A stretch of DNA of 24,357 nucleotides from Caryophanales bacterium UBA6259 (lineage in GTDB: Bacteria; Bacillota; Bacilli; Tepidibacillales; Tepidibacillaceae). Both the position numbers and the translations under genes were made by a program. The notes under the pieces are model-generated. The model was given only the letters and a program-made list of their open reading frames with translations, did no database searches and was not told where the DNA came from. The stretch covers positions 1 through 24,357 of the forward strand of contig DJVJ01000003.1 in NCBI GenBank assembly GCA_002441135.1. The letters are read 5' to 3'. Below, piece by piece: positions 1 through 5,257 of this stretch. The stretch's first letter is position 1; each line of letters opens with the position of its first letter.

Positions 1-595
1 TACAAATAATATATTTTTTATCTCCTACTGAATCGTAGGTAAATTGCCATTTTAACCCTGTAGGAAATCCACCGCCACCTCTGCCTCGCAACCCTGATTT
101 CTTCACTTCATCAATTACTTCTTGCGATGATAGCGTTTTCAAAACATGCTTTAATCCTTCATATCCGGATAAATCAATATATTCCTCAATTCTCTCTGGA
201 TTAATCACTCCAAAACGGCTAGTAACCTCTCTCATTTGCGTTTGATAGAAAGGAGAATGTTCAATGGTTGGAATCCCTTGATAGGCTTCTATATTTTGTC
301 CATTATCAATAATTTGCGAATCTGCCCATTCTATAATTGGAGTGCCTTCAATGATATGCTTCTGTACAATCTCAACCGCTCTTTTTTCTGTTACATCCCC
401 ATAGATTACTCGAGGCCTATTTGGTAAGATCACCTCGATATTGACTTCTTTATAGCACATTCCAATACAGCTCGTGATATCGAATTCAACCTCTAATTGA
501 TGTTTAGCAACTTCCTTTTCTAGAGTTTCTTTTATTTTGTCAGCACCCGCTGCTATACCACAGGTTCCCATTCCAACAATAATTTTTGGCTTCAA
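1..595 (-). CDS. NuoF/HydB-like NADH-binding flavoprotein subunit (partial, 3' end outside window)
   Basis: The first 198 residues are present and the gene runs off the left edge. It begins at a TTG preceded by GGGGGGAG seven bases upstream; no other well-placed start is visible. Residues 1-85 form a thioredoxin-like ferredoxin domain with Cys12, Cys43 and Cys47. After a linker, residues 170-183 read RGRGGGGFPTGLKW, the glycine-rich FMN/NADH loop of the complex I 51-kDa (NuoF) family. The N-terminal fusion is typical of soluble NuoF-like subunits of NAD(P)-linked [FeFe]-hydrogenases and formate dehydrogenases, such as HydB and HndC, rather than of complex I itself. It should pass electrons between NAD(H) and Fe-S clusters in the cytoplasm with the NuoE-like protein encoded 18 bases upstream. 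The catalytic subunit lies outside the window, so the holoenzyme cannot be named. One of the four usual [2Fe-2S] cysteines is absent: Gly17 sits where the second is expected. Confidence 0.9.
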   Translation of the reverse strand, partial: MKPKIIVGMGTCGIAAGADKIKETLEKEVAKHQLEVEFDITSCIGMCYKEVNIEVILPNRPRVIYGDVTEKRAVEIVQKHIIEGTPIIEWADSQIIDNGQNIEAYQGIPTIEHSPFYQTQMREVTSRFGVINPERIEEYIDLSGYEGLKHVLKTLSSQEVIDEVKKSGLRGRGGGGFPTGLKWQFTYDSVGDKKYIIC

Positions 596-613
596 TGTTT
601 TTCTCCCCCCTTT

Positions 614-1075
614 TTACTCGTATTTATCTAAAATTCCCTTTACCTTATTTCTCGTTAGCCTTCCATAGCTATCTTCATCAATCATCATCACCGGTGCTAA
701 GCCACATGCTCCTAAGCAAGCAACTGGCTCAATAGTAAATCGTAAATCCTCTGTTGTTTCCCCACTTTTTATTCCTAGCTGCTCCTCTACTTCTCCAATA
801 ATTTTATCACTGCCTCTTACATGACATGCTGTTCCAGAGCAAACGCGAATCACATGCCTGCCTCTAGGCTTCAAATGAAATTGAGCATAAAATGTGGCGA
901 CCCCAAATACCTGACTAAAGGATATTTTTAAACTGTTTGCTACCCTTTTCATTGCTTCTTCTGGTAAATAGCCATATAATTCTTGAACCTCTTGTAAAAC
1001 AGGTATTAATGCTCCTTTTTTCCCAGTATATTTTTCAAGGATTTTTTCTAATTCAAGCTCCTGATCAATAACCAT
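614..1075 (-). CDS. nuoE: NuoE-like [2Fe-2S] thioredoxin-fold subunit (complex I 24-kDa family)
   Basis: This 153-residue protein is full length for the 24-kDa NuoE/HydC/HndA family. The N-terminal helical part (about 1-68) contains the family signature VFGVATFYAQF. The thioredoxin-like half carries Cys79 and Cys84 in VCSGTACHVRG and Cys120 and Cys124 in ACLGACG, the full C-x4-C and C-x3-C set for one [2Fe-2S] cluster. It is the small electron-transfer partner of the NuoF-like flavoprotein immediately downstream; the 18-base gap and shared strand imply one transcript. The ATG start has AGGGGGGAG just upstream. The pair could belong to an NADH-dependent or electron-bifurcating hydrogenase or a formate dehydrogenase; which one is inference, because no catalytic subunit is visible. 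The gene symbol follows the family name and does not imply a 14-subunit complex I. Confidence 0.93.
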   Translation of the reverse strand: MVIDQELELEKILEKYTGKKGALIPVLQEVQELYGYLPEEAMKRVANSLKISFSQVFGVATFYAQFHLKPRGRHVIRVCSGTACHVRGSDKIIGEVEEQLGIKSGETTEDLRFTIEPVACLGACGLAPVMMIDEDSYGRLTRNKVKGILDKYE

Positions 1076-1169
1076 ACTCTCCCCCCTAAAAAGACCACTT
1101 TTCTTCTATTAAATATATTGATGATTCCTAGTGAATAGTCGTTGTTACTCTAATCCAAATTCTATGAAA

Positions 1170-1196
1170 ATTATAAAATATCCTGCTAGGTGTAAA
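1170..1196 (-). promoter_or_regulatory. candidate sigma-A promoter for the nuoE-nuoF pair
   Basis: On the minus strand a perfect TATAAT (1175-1170) follows TTTACA (1196-1191) at a 15-base spacing, or TTTTAC at 16. It lies about 95 bases upstream of the nuoE start and just after the terminator of the upstream gene. The short spacer keeps confidence low. Confidence 0.35.
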
Positions 1197-1200
1197 AATA

Positions 1201-1232
1201 AAAAAAAGCCCACCAATAAATTAGTGGGTTTA
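1201..1232 (-). terminator. rho-independent terminator of the 1265-1735 gene
   Basis: On the minus strand the stem CCCAC (1228-1224) pairs with GTGGG (1213-1209), extended across the loop by T-G and A-T pairs, and is followed by a run of T residues (1207-1201). It lies about 35 bases past the stop of the upstream hypothetical gene and ahead of the candidate nuoE promoter. Confidence 0.7.
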
Positions 1233-1264
1233 CTTTAAAAGTGCAAAAACAATAAAACGCATTT

Positions 1265-1735
1265 TTAATAGTTTTCAAGTCGAATTATCCCGCCACTTCT
1301 ATTTACATGGAATTCTAGGTTACCATTTATATGAAGCACAGAAGCAACTTTATTGTAACTTTCACCTAAAAAATTTATGCTGTAACCGTTATTTGCTGGG
1401 TACCCATATAAATAACAAACCACTTTTCCATCATTTAAAAATACAATTTGATCCATTCCTTCACTAACTGTTTCACGGATATTATCCCATTTATAACCTA
1501 CTGTACTATAAACCATCTCTTTAGAAGTATATGGATCAAATGAATATACTACATCCCATTCAAAAGGTGTTACATCTATTAGATTTATTGTATTAACCGT
1601 TTGTTCAATTGATAAAACTTTTTCTTTTAACAAATCTTCATTTACTTCCCACAAATCTTTTTTTATATCGCTTATCAAAAAGAAAATAAATAATAAAGCG
1701 ACGCCAATCATAGCAATTGTTTTTTTTCTTCTCAT
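1265..1735 (-). CDS. secreted or membrane-anchored hypothetical protein
   Basis: A protein of 156 residues when started at the ATG preceded by AGGAGG five bases upstream; a longer reading frame opens 39 bases earlier but lacks such a site. Residues 1-6 are basic (MRRKKT) and are followed by a hydrophobic segment of about 18 residues, which reads as a signal peptide or single N-terminal anchor. No lipobox cysteine is present. The remainder is soluble and exported, with an aromatic-rich core around WDVVYSFDPYTSKEM that I have seen in uncharacterised Bacillus proteins but cannot name. It is the distal gene before the terminator at 1201-1232. The function is unknown. Confidence 0.7.
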   Translation of the reverse strand: MRRKKTIAMIGVALLFIFFLISDIKKDLWEVNEDLLKEKVLSIEQTVNTINLIDVTPFEWDVVYSFDPYTSKEMVYSTVGYKWDNIRETVSEGMDQIVFLNDGKVVCYLYGYPANNGYSINFLGESYNKVASVLHINGNLEFHVNRSGGIIRLENY

Positions 1736-1796
1736 AATACCTCCTATTGAATTCCTTCTCTTATTAAAAAGCATAATTCAACTGCGAAGACATTTC

Positions 1797-2012
1797 TTAA
1801 TCCTGTTTGTTATTCAATAAATTTTCCACTTTCTTTTCTAATTCTTCAATTCTAGATTCCTGTTTCATAAAAATAGTAATAAACACTGATAACAGGAATG
1901 CTATTAAAATAATAATAGCCCAAATATTATTTAGAATAAGACCTGCAAAGAAGAATGTGAAAATCCAACAAATAATAAGGCAAACAAAAAATGTAGAAAT
2001 AAATTCTTTCAA
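1797..2012 (-). CDS. small two-helix membrane protein, hypothetical
   Basis: The best start is a TTG with a perfect AAGGAGG eight bases upstream, giving 71 residues; an in-frame ATG 24 bases earlier has no ribosome site. Two adjacent hydrophobic stretches (about residues 8-25 and 28-47) form a probable helical hairpin. They are followed by a charged heptad-like tail, RIEELEKKVENLLNNK, that looks like a short coiled coil. This resembles many Bacillus small membrane proteins of unknown role. It lies 61 bases upstream of the 1265-1735 gene on the same strand and may be cotranscribed with it. No function can be assigned. Confidence 0.6.
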   Translation of the reverse strand: MKEFISTFFVCLIICWIFTFFFAGLILNNIWAIIILIAFLLSVFITIFMKQESRIEELEKKVENLLNNKQD

Positions 2013-2087
2013 TTTTATAACCTCCTTCATCAACAATCTTCATTCACATTTAGCAGTAATTGTAGATACAAATCCGAAGATTGAGTA

Positions 2088-2104
2088 GTATAATTATTTT
2101 ATAC
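2088..2104. promoter_or_regulatory. inverted repeat in divergent promoter region
   Basis: GTATAA, five bases, then TTATAC forms a perfect 6-bp palindrome lying between the minus-strand gene starting at 2012 and the plus-strand gene starting at 2150. It contains a TATAAT (2089-2094) on the plus strand. It may be the -10 region and an operator for the plus-strand gene, but no convincing -35 was found at normal spacing. Confidence 0.25.
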
Positions 2105-2149
2105 AGCATCTAATTTCTAGTAATAATTTGAAAGTAGGAGGGGATTCTT

Positions 2150-2596
2150 GTGAATAAAAAAAGAGTGCTATATATCTTAATTATTGCCGTATTTATGTAT
2201 GCGGGTTTTAATTTATATCAACATCGAGAGCAGGATTTGGGGGAAGTAATGAGTGTGAATGAGCTTGAGAAGGTTCATTTCTCAACCCAGCCTCCGTCTG
2301 CTGACATCAAAAATATACCATTCGACAAAACAATTGATGATGAACAATCCATAGAACAATTAAAAGTTTTTTTTAATCAATATCAAGTTAGAAGAATTAA
2401 TGAAAAGGGAAATGATAATTATAGTGAAATAGTGTATGTCTTTTTCTTAGAATACTCAGACGGAACTATTACTCACTGGGAAATTGTAAACGGTACCGAT
2501 AGCGATAGAATCGTATTAAACTATCCCTCTTATTATGTATATGAAATTGAAAACGACGCTATTAATTACGAAGTACTTGTCGAGTTATTGCAATAG
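2150..2596 (+). CDS. membrane-anchored hypothetical protein
   Basis: This 148-residue protein starts at GTG with AGGAGGGG six bases upstream. Residues 1-5 are basic, and residues 6-23 (VLYILIIAVFMYAGFNLY) form one membrane segment or an uncleaved signal. The remainder is an acidic soluble domain, rich in aromatic residues after position 90 (for example VYVFFLEYSDG), presumably outside the membrane. It is one of only two plus-strand genes in the window and faces the small minus-strand genes on its right tail to tail. No family was recognised. It may be a bona fide accessory gene of the same hypothetical-rich patch. Confidence 0.7.
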   Translation: MNKKRVLYILIIAVFMYAGFNLYQHREQDLGEVMSVNELEKVHFSTQPPSADIKNIPFDKTIDDEQSIEQLKVFFNQYQVRRINEKGNDNYSEIVYVFFLEYSDGTITHWEIVNGTDSDRIVLNYPSYYVYEIENDAINYEVLVELLQ

Positions 2597-2633
2597 TGTA
2601 TTGGGTATTGACCTCTCCCTAAAAAATCATTAT

Positions 2634-2670
2634 GTTATTTAACTAGCCTGCTCGTTTTTACAAGAAGATT
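2634..2670. repeat. cassette-type intergenic repeat, copy A
   Basis: The plus strand carries AACTAGCCTGCTCGTT followed by an AAGAAGA tail. It shares the CTGCT core and flanks of copies at 3769, 4101 and 4838. It begins just past the stop codon of the 94-codon gene ending at 2678, and no gene follows it on the minus strand. Confidence 0.45.
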
Positions 2671-2677
2671 GCTAAAC

Positions 2678-2962
2678 CTATACATCAAATCCAAAGCTAA
2701 CAATCTTCCATTCATTAATATACTTTTTAAAAGTTATGCTTAAGAAAGTCGGCGGTGTTACTGGAGTTCCAGTTAAATCTATATAGAATTCTCTTATATC
2801 AATTCTAATTGTCTCATTGTCACTAAAATATTGATGCCCTCGAATTACCCAATCATCTAATTTTATCTCTCGTTCATTAGAGAATAGCAACCACTCTGAT
2901 TCATTTATTTTAGCGTATAAATTATTATCCCTTTCTTCCGCATATTCCCCCACACCTTTCAA
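2678..2962 (-). CDS. short hypothetical protein, possibly the 3' remnant of a larger gene
   Basis: An open frame of 94 codons starting at TTG. No convincing ribosome site precedes this start or the next in-frame GTG, and a stop lies two codons upstream. The protein has no signal peptide or membrane segment. The C-terminal half alternates strand-like stretches ending in KKYINEWKIVSFGFDV, which resembles the last strands of an NTF2-like or lipoprotein beta-sheet domain. That resemblance and the missing start suggest a truncated gene rather than an intact one. It lies between two copies of the intergenic repeat. The function is unknown. Confidence 0.45.
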   Translation of the reverse strand: MKGVGEYAEERDNNLYAKINESEWLLFSNEREIKLDDWVIRGHQYFSDNETIRIDIREFYIDLTGTPVTPPTFLSITFKKYINEWKIVSFGFDV

Positions 2963-2966
2963 TTTT

Positions 2967-3003
2967 CACTTAGCCGATTAAATAATCGTTCTTCAACTCT
3001 TGC
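2967..3003. repeat. degenerate copy B of the intergenic repeat
   Basis: This stretch contains a perfect small palindrome, CGATTAAATAATCG, followed by TTCTTCAACTCTTGC. The right part (TTCAACTCTTG) is matched at 3821-3831 beside copy C. The CTGCT core is missing, so membership in the repeat family is tentative. Confidence 0.3.
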
Positions 3004-3050
3004 TCCCATCCCTCAGTTTACTATAAGTAAAGTATTCATAAACTTACTTC

Positions 3051-3440
3051 TTACTTTAATCGACTTTTAATTCCAAATCCAATCCATCTTCCATCTATAT
3101 CTTCAACTACAAACTCTTTATTATTGTAATCCGTATCACCTAAAGAACGAACTATTTTTACTTTCGAGTTATTGAACTCTTCTTGTAGTTCTTCTTGATT
3201 TTGTGTTATAAAGTAAGCATCATACCCATATCCATATAGATTTCTATTGGGAATTACTTTTTGTCCATTAGAATTAGTTAAGATAATTTCCGTTGTATCA
3301 CGGTATAAACAAATATGAGGTTCATTTGCTTCCAAATACTGAACAGCTTTAAAGCCCATTTTTTGTTCATAAAAATTTGCAGTTTTAACTATATCTGGTG
3401 TAGGGAATATACAGTGTGACTCTAATAATAAGTTCTTCAT
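3051..3440 (-). CDS. VOC-fold protein (glyoxalase / bleomycin-resistance superfamily)
   Basis: A protein of 129 residues from the ATG with AGAGGAG seven bases upstream; the longer frame opening at 3485 has no ribosome site. It has the vicinal-oxygen-chelate layout. The first beta-alpha-beta unit has FPTPDIVKTANFYEQKMGF followed by HICLYRDTTEIILT. The second contains DAYFITQNQEELQEEF and ends in FVVEDIDGRWIGFG, where acidic residues usually serve as metal ligands. Members bind or modify small molecules, including fosfomycin, bleomycin and methylglyoxal. The substrate cannot be predicted, and single-copy VOC genes of this size are common among accessory genes in bacilli. It lies downstream of a decayed gene and upstream of the 94-codon fragment. 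Confidence 0.8.
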   Translation of the reverse strand: MKNLLLESHCIFPTPDIVKTANFYEQKMGFKAVQYLEANEPHICLYRDTTEIILTNSNGQKVIPNRNLYGYGYDAYFITQNQEELQEEFNNSKVKIVRSLGDTDYNNKEFVVEDIDGRWIGFGIKSRLK

Positions 3441-3497
3441 TTTGCTTCTCCTCTTAAAATTTATGATGTATAGATAATGCTTCAACTCTAAAAAATA

Positions 3498-3546
3498 GCA
3501 ATTCTGTTTACGTGCAAACGCTCTGCGATAGTTTAAGTGTAGTCAT
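3498..3546. other. intergenic stretch with a possible remnant of the repeat
   Basis: The stretch contains ATTCTGTTTACG and CTCTGCGATAG, which partly resemble the ATTCTGCTT core seen at 4112 and 4850. It separates the decayed gene at 3547-3749 from the VOC gene. The similarity is weak. Confidence 0.2.
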
Positions 3547-3749
3547 TCACAAAGATTGTTTATAAGTAACAAAAAACGGTGCTAACAATGAACCTAAAAT
3601 AAATATACAAATTCCTATTCCAAGAGTCGCAAAAATTTGCTAAAAGGCGTGAGAAAATAACCGAATATCATAATTGGAAAATCGTTATCTTATGAGTAGT
3701 TTTACATTCGCTAACTAAATTGTGCATTACAGTTCTTACATTTTTGCAA
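3547..3749 (-). pseudogene. decayed small zinc-ribbon/membrane protein gene (cxxc_20_cxxc-like)
   Basis: A ribosome site (AAGAAGGTGG) and TTG open a frame reading MQKCKNCNAQFS, which then hits a TAG at 3711-3713. A shifted frame next reads ECKTTHKITIF. A third gives PIMIFGYFLTPFS, and a fourth gives IFATLGIGICIFILGSLLA followed by PFFVTYKQSL and a stop at 3547. Together these fragments look like one roughly 95-residue protein: an N-terminal CxxC, a second Cys segment before HKIT, then two hydrophobic helices. That is the plan I recall for the small Bacillus family called cxxc_20_cxxc. An internal deletion and at least two frameshifts have destroyed it. The four fragments in order on one strand are seen directly; the family name is from memory. 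Confidence 0.6.
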
Positions 3750-3768
3750 AATAAAACCACCTTCTTTT

Positions 3769-3798
3769 TAATTAACCTGCTCTTTAGCATAACAAGAT
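3769..3798. repeat. cassette-type intergenic repeat, copy C
   Basis: The plus strand reads TAATTAACCTGCTCTTTAGC then ATAACAAGATC. It shares TAACCTGCTC with the TAGCCTGCTC of copy A and the ACAAGA tail. It lies about 20 bases upstream of the decayed gene's start. Confidence 0.45.
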
Positions 3799-3853
3799 CT
3801 GCCGCATTGATATGTCCTTGTTCAACTCTTGTATCCGTTTGTTTCATAAAGTT

Positions 3854-4069
3854 TTACTGAAGTCCATATTTTAATATCTGATATCTGATAACCTCGTTGC
3901 CAAATGTGAACCAGAACAAAAGCAATAAAACTATAATTCCCATCACAAAACTAAACCAAGCAAAGTATTTATTTTCCTTATTTATTAAAGGATATAGAAC
4001 AATTAGTAATGACCCAAAAGCAAGAGAAATCACAACAGAAAGTTGCCCTGTCAATGTTTCAAAAACCAT
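3854..4069 (-). CDS. small two-helix membrane protein, hypothetical
   Basis: A 71-residue protein starting at ATG with GGGAGGGG five bases upstream. It consists essentially of two transmembrane helices, about residues 8-28 (LSVVISLAFGSLLIVLYPLI) and 36-55 (YFAWFSFVMGIIVLLLLFWF). They are joined by a short loop, NKENK, and followed by a short tail ending in YGLQ. No catalytic or metal-binding motif is visible. Similar tiny membrane proteins are common in bacilli and have no known role. It sits between repeat copies C and D, in line with the other short genes on this strand. Confidence 0.65.
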   Translation of the reverse strand: MVFETLTGQLSVVISLAFGSLLIVLYPLINKENKYFAWFSFVMGIIVLLLLFWFTFGNEVIRYQILKYGLQ

Positions 4070-4100
4070 TTTAACCCCTCCCTTTATAGGAATATTTTAA

Positions 4101-4140
4101 CATTATTTGCACTATTCTGCTTGTTTACTTCAATAAGAAA
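4101..4140. repeat. cassette-type intergenic repeat, copy D
   Basis: The plus strand contains CACTATTCTGCTT followed by GTTTACTTCAATAAGAA. The first 13 bases are identical to copy E. The arms ATTATTTGCACTA and TACTTCAATAA can pair imperfectly around the core, so the element may form a hairpin. It lies about 32 bases upstream of the start of the 71-residue membrane protein. Confidence 0.55.
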
Positions 4141-4141
4141 C

Positions 4142-4172
4142 AGCTATTCTCCTTCCTTCTTGAAGAATAGCT
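4142..4172 (-). terminator. stem-loop after the lipoprotein gene, possible terminator
   Basis: A perfect 9-bp stem, AGCTATTCT with AGAATAGCT, encloses a 13-base loop. On the minus strand it is followed by GTTTCTTATT, a weak T-tract. It lies about 75 bases after the lipoprotein stop, directly before repeat copy D. Confidence 0.4.
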
Positions 4173-4190
4173 ACCCTATAGTTGAATAAC

Positions 4191-4217
4191 GTATTTCAAC
4201 GTATTTCAACGTATTTC
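4191..4217. repeat. 10-bp tandem repeat, 2.7 copies
   Basis: GTATTTCAAC occurs twice head to tail (4191-4200, 4201-4210), with a third partial copy GTATTTC (4211-4217). It is intergenic, just past the lipoprotein stop codon. Confidence 0.8.
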
Positions 4218-4245
4218 TAAAAATAAAATTTCATCTCAAAATCGA

Positions 4246-4794
4246 TTAGTTTTTTAACCAAGGTTTTTCGTGGTTTATTAAAACGATACGGATTATTTTA
4301 TTATCTTTTAATTCAAACCATAAACTTGAACCTTCTTTAGGCGGGTAAGAAATTACTCTGTTGCCTTCATAATTAAAACCGTCAGTATCTGGTTCGCCAT
4401 ATTTATTTGAAATATCCTCAAAACTTTGCCCTATAGAAACATGTCTATATGTCATTATTTTATCGCTTGCAATGTGGAATCCATCTAATATAAAGTCACC
4501 TTTATCATTTTGTACATATGAAAAGTGTAAACCCTCATAATTAAAAACAAAATAGGTTCCACGAGTATCATTACTACCTGTATCTTCAGATAAAGGTGTT
4601 CCTAATATTTCAATTACTTTATCCTTATCTTTAATATTAAGCTCTACCTTCTCTTCACCAAAAATGAAAGGTTCATTTAAGTAATTGTATCCCTTATCTT
4701 CTATTTCTTTATTCTCAATTGAGCTTTGGCAGCCAGTTAATGAAAGAAAGATAAGAGATAAGGTAACAAATACGATACATATTTTTAACCTCAT
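4246..4794 (-). CDS. lipoprotein with SmpA/OmlA-like (BamE-type) repeats, hypothetical
   Basis: About 182 residues from the ATG at 4794. A TTG 12 bases earlier is in frame but directly abuts the GGGGAGGGG ribosome site, so the ATG is preferred despite a slightly long spacing. The basic start (MRLK), hydrophobic core and LSLTGC lipobox give a lipid-anchored exported protein with about 20 residues removed. The mature part has two segments of the type seen in SmpA/OmlA-like domains: KVIEILGTPLSED and, later, VSIGQSFEDISNKYGEPD. Each is followed by beta-rich sequence with aromatic residues. This implies a protein-binding or envelope role, but none is assigned. It is preceded by repeat copy E and followed by a hairpin and a short tandem repeat. 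Confidence 0.72.
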   Translation of the reverse strand: MRLKICIVFVTLSLIFLSLTGCQSSIENKEIEDKGYNYLNEPFIFGEEKVELNIKDKDKVIEILGTPLSEDTGSNDTRGTYFVFNYEGLHFSYVQNDKGDFILDGFHIASDKIMTYRHVSIGQSFEDISNKYGEPDTDGFNYEGNRVISYPPKEGSSLWFELKDNKIIRIVLINHEKPWLKN

Positions 4795-4837
4795 TTTTTT
4801 AATCAACCCCTCCCCAATTTCTCGAAAAAATACAATA

Positions 4838-4880
4838 CTCTTCTTTCACTATTCTGCTTCGTTAGCTGAAGAACAATTTT
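4838..4880. repeat. cassette-type intergenic repeat, copy E
   Basis: The plus strand contains TTCTTTCACTATTCTGCTTC followed by GTTAGCTGAAGAACAA. The arms TTCTTTCACTA and TAGCTGAAGAA pair imperfectly around the central TTCTGCTTCGT. Thirteen bases (CACTATTCTGCTT) are identical to copy D. It lies directly after the small ORF ending at 4885 and about 45 bases upstream of the lipoprotein start. Confidence 0.55.
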
Positions 4881-4884
4881 TTTT

Positions 4885-4992
4885 CTAACAGCCACCATTA
4901 GAAATAAGTAAATATATCCAAATACATAATAATAGAATTCCTGTTATGGTTAGTCCTAAAAGAAATAAACCGAATTTTTCATAGTTACCCAT
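4885..4992 (-). CDS. 35-residue single-pass membrane micropeptide, hypothetical
   Basis: This frame encodes MGNYEKFGLFLLGLTITGIL followed by LLCIWIYLLISNGGC and a TAG stop. Residues 8-30 form one hydrophobic helix, and the C-terminus ends in Cys. The ATG is preceded by GGAGG ten bases upstream, a usable site. A candidate promoter with an extended -10 element lies about 75 bases further upstream. The next feature downstream is repeat copy E, so it occupies the same position relative to a repeat as the other small genes here. No family was recognised. The clean ribosome site and membrane helix argue for a real gene, but its small size keeps confidence moderate. Confidence 0.5.
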   Translation of the reverse strand: MGNYEKFGLFLLGLTITGILLLCIWIYLLISNGGC

Positions 4993-5063
4993 TATTACAT
5001 TTCCTCCAAACTTCTGCTTCCAAGAACTAATAATTACCCGATACAGTAACTACTTTTAACTCT

Positions 5064-5092
5064 ACATTACCATAAAATAGAAAATTATTTAA
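5064..5092 (-). promoter_or_regulatory. candidate promoter for the 35-residue gene
   Basis: On the minus strand TTAAAT (5092-5087), 17 bases, then TAATGT (5069-5064) with TATGG immediately before it, a TG-type extended -10. The same TTTTATGGTA string recurs upstream of mnmA and of the DUF2164 gene. Confidence 0.4.
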
Positions 5093-5109
5093 TAAAAACC
5101 TTTTTACTG

Positions 5110-5169
5110 ATTAGAAAAGCTTGGCATTTGCCAAGCCTTTTAGACGGTAGGCAAAGGCTAACTGCTCTT
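5110..5169. repeat. 60-bp dispersed repeat, copy 1
   Basis: It starts ATTAGAAAAGCTTGGC, contains the palindrome GCTTGGCATTTGCCAAGC, and ends GGCAAAGGCTAACTGCTCTT. It aligns almost end to end with 17515-17577, with one 3-base gap and a few substitutions. It lies downstream of the Fpg-like gene, just past that gene's terminator. The palindrome followed by TTTTCT on the minus strand could also act as a terminator. Confidence 0.8.
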
Positions 5170-5180
5170 CTTTTCAATAG

Positions 5181-5205
5181 AAAAAGGCAGTCATATTGAC
5201 TGCCT
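5181..5205 (-). terminator. rho-independent terminator of the Fpg-like gene
   Basis: On the minus strand a perfect 9-bp stem, AGGCAGTCA with TGACTGCCT, closes a 3-base loop and is followed by TTTT. It lies about 55 bases after the stop of the Fpg/Nei-type gene and may end a transcript that starts as far back as glgB. Confidence 0.85.
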
Positions 5206-5257
5206 CTATTTTAAAAATAATCCTTTTATAATATTGTGAAGTAGATGGTTAGAATAT

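Noticed and set aside
1807..2088. Plus-strand frame opposite the small two-helix membrane protein
   Set aside because: It has no ribosome site and is antisense to a gene with a perfect AAGGAGG. It looks like a shadow of that gene.
3668..3847. A 59-codon frame starting ATG and reading MKQTDTRVEQGHINAADLVM
   Set aside because: It has no ribosome site, runs through repeat copy C and overlaps the better-supported decayed gene in another frame. Its downstream part only borrows one fragment of that gene.
2634..4880. Classical integron attC sites
   Set aside because: The repeat copies do not show GTTRRRY / RYYYAAC boxes, and there is no tyrosine integrase gene in the window.
5110..5169. Known riboswitch (c-di-GMP or fluoride type) in the 60-bp repeat
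   Set aside because: The repeat has a palindrome and a conserved tail, but the sequence does not match the conserved cores I know for those classes, and it lies downstream of genes rather than in a leader.
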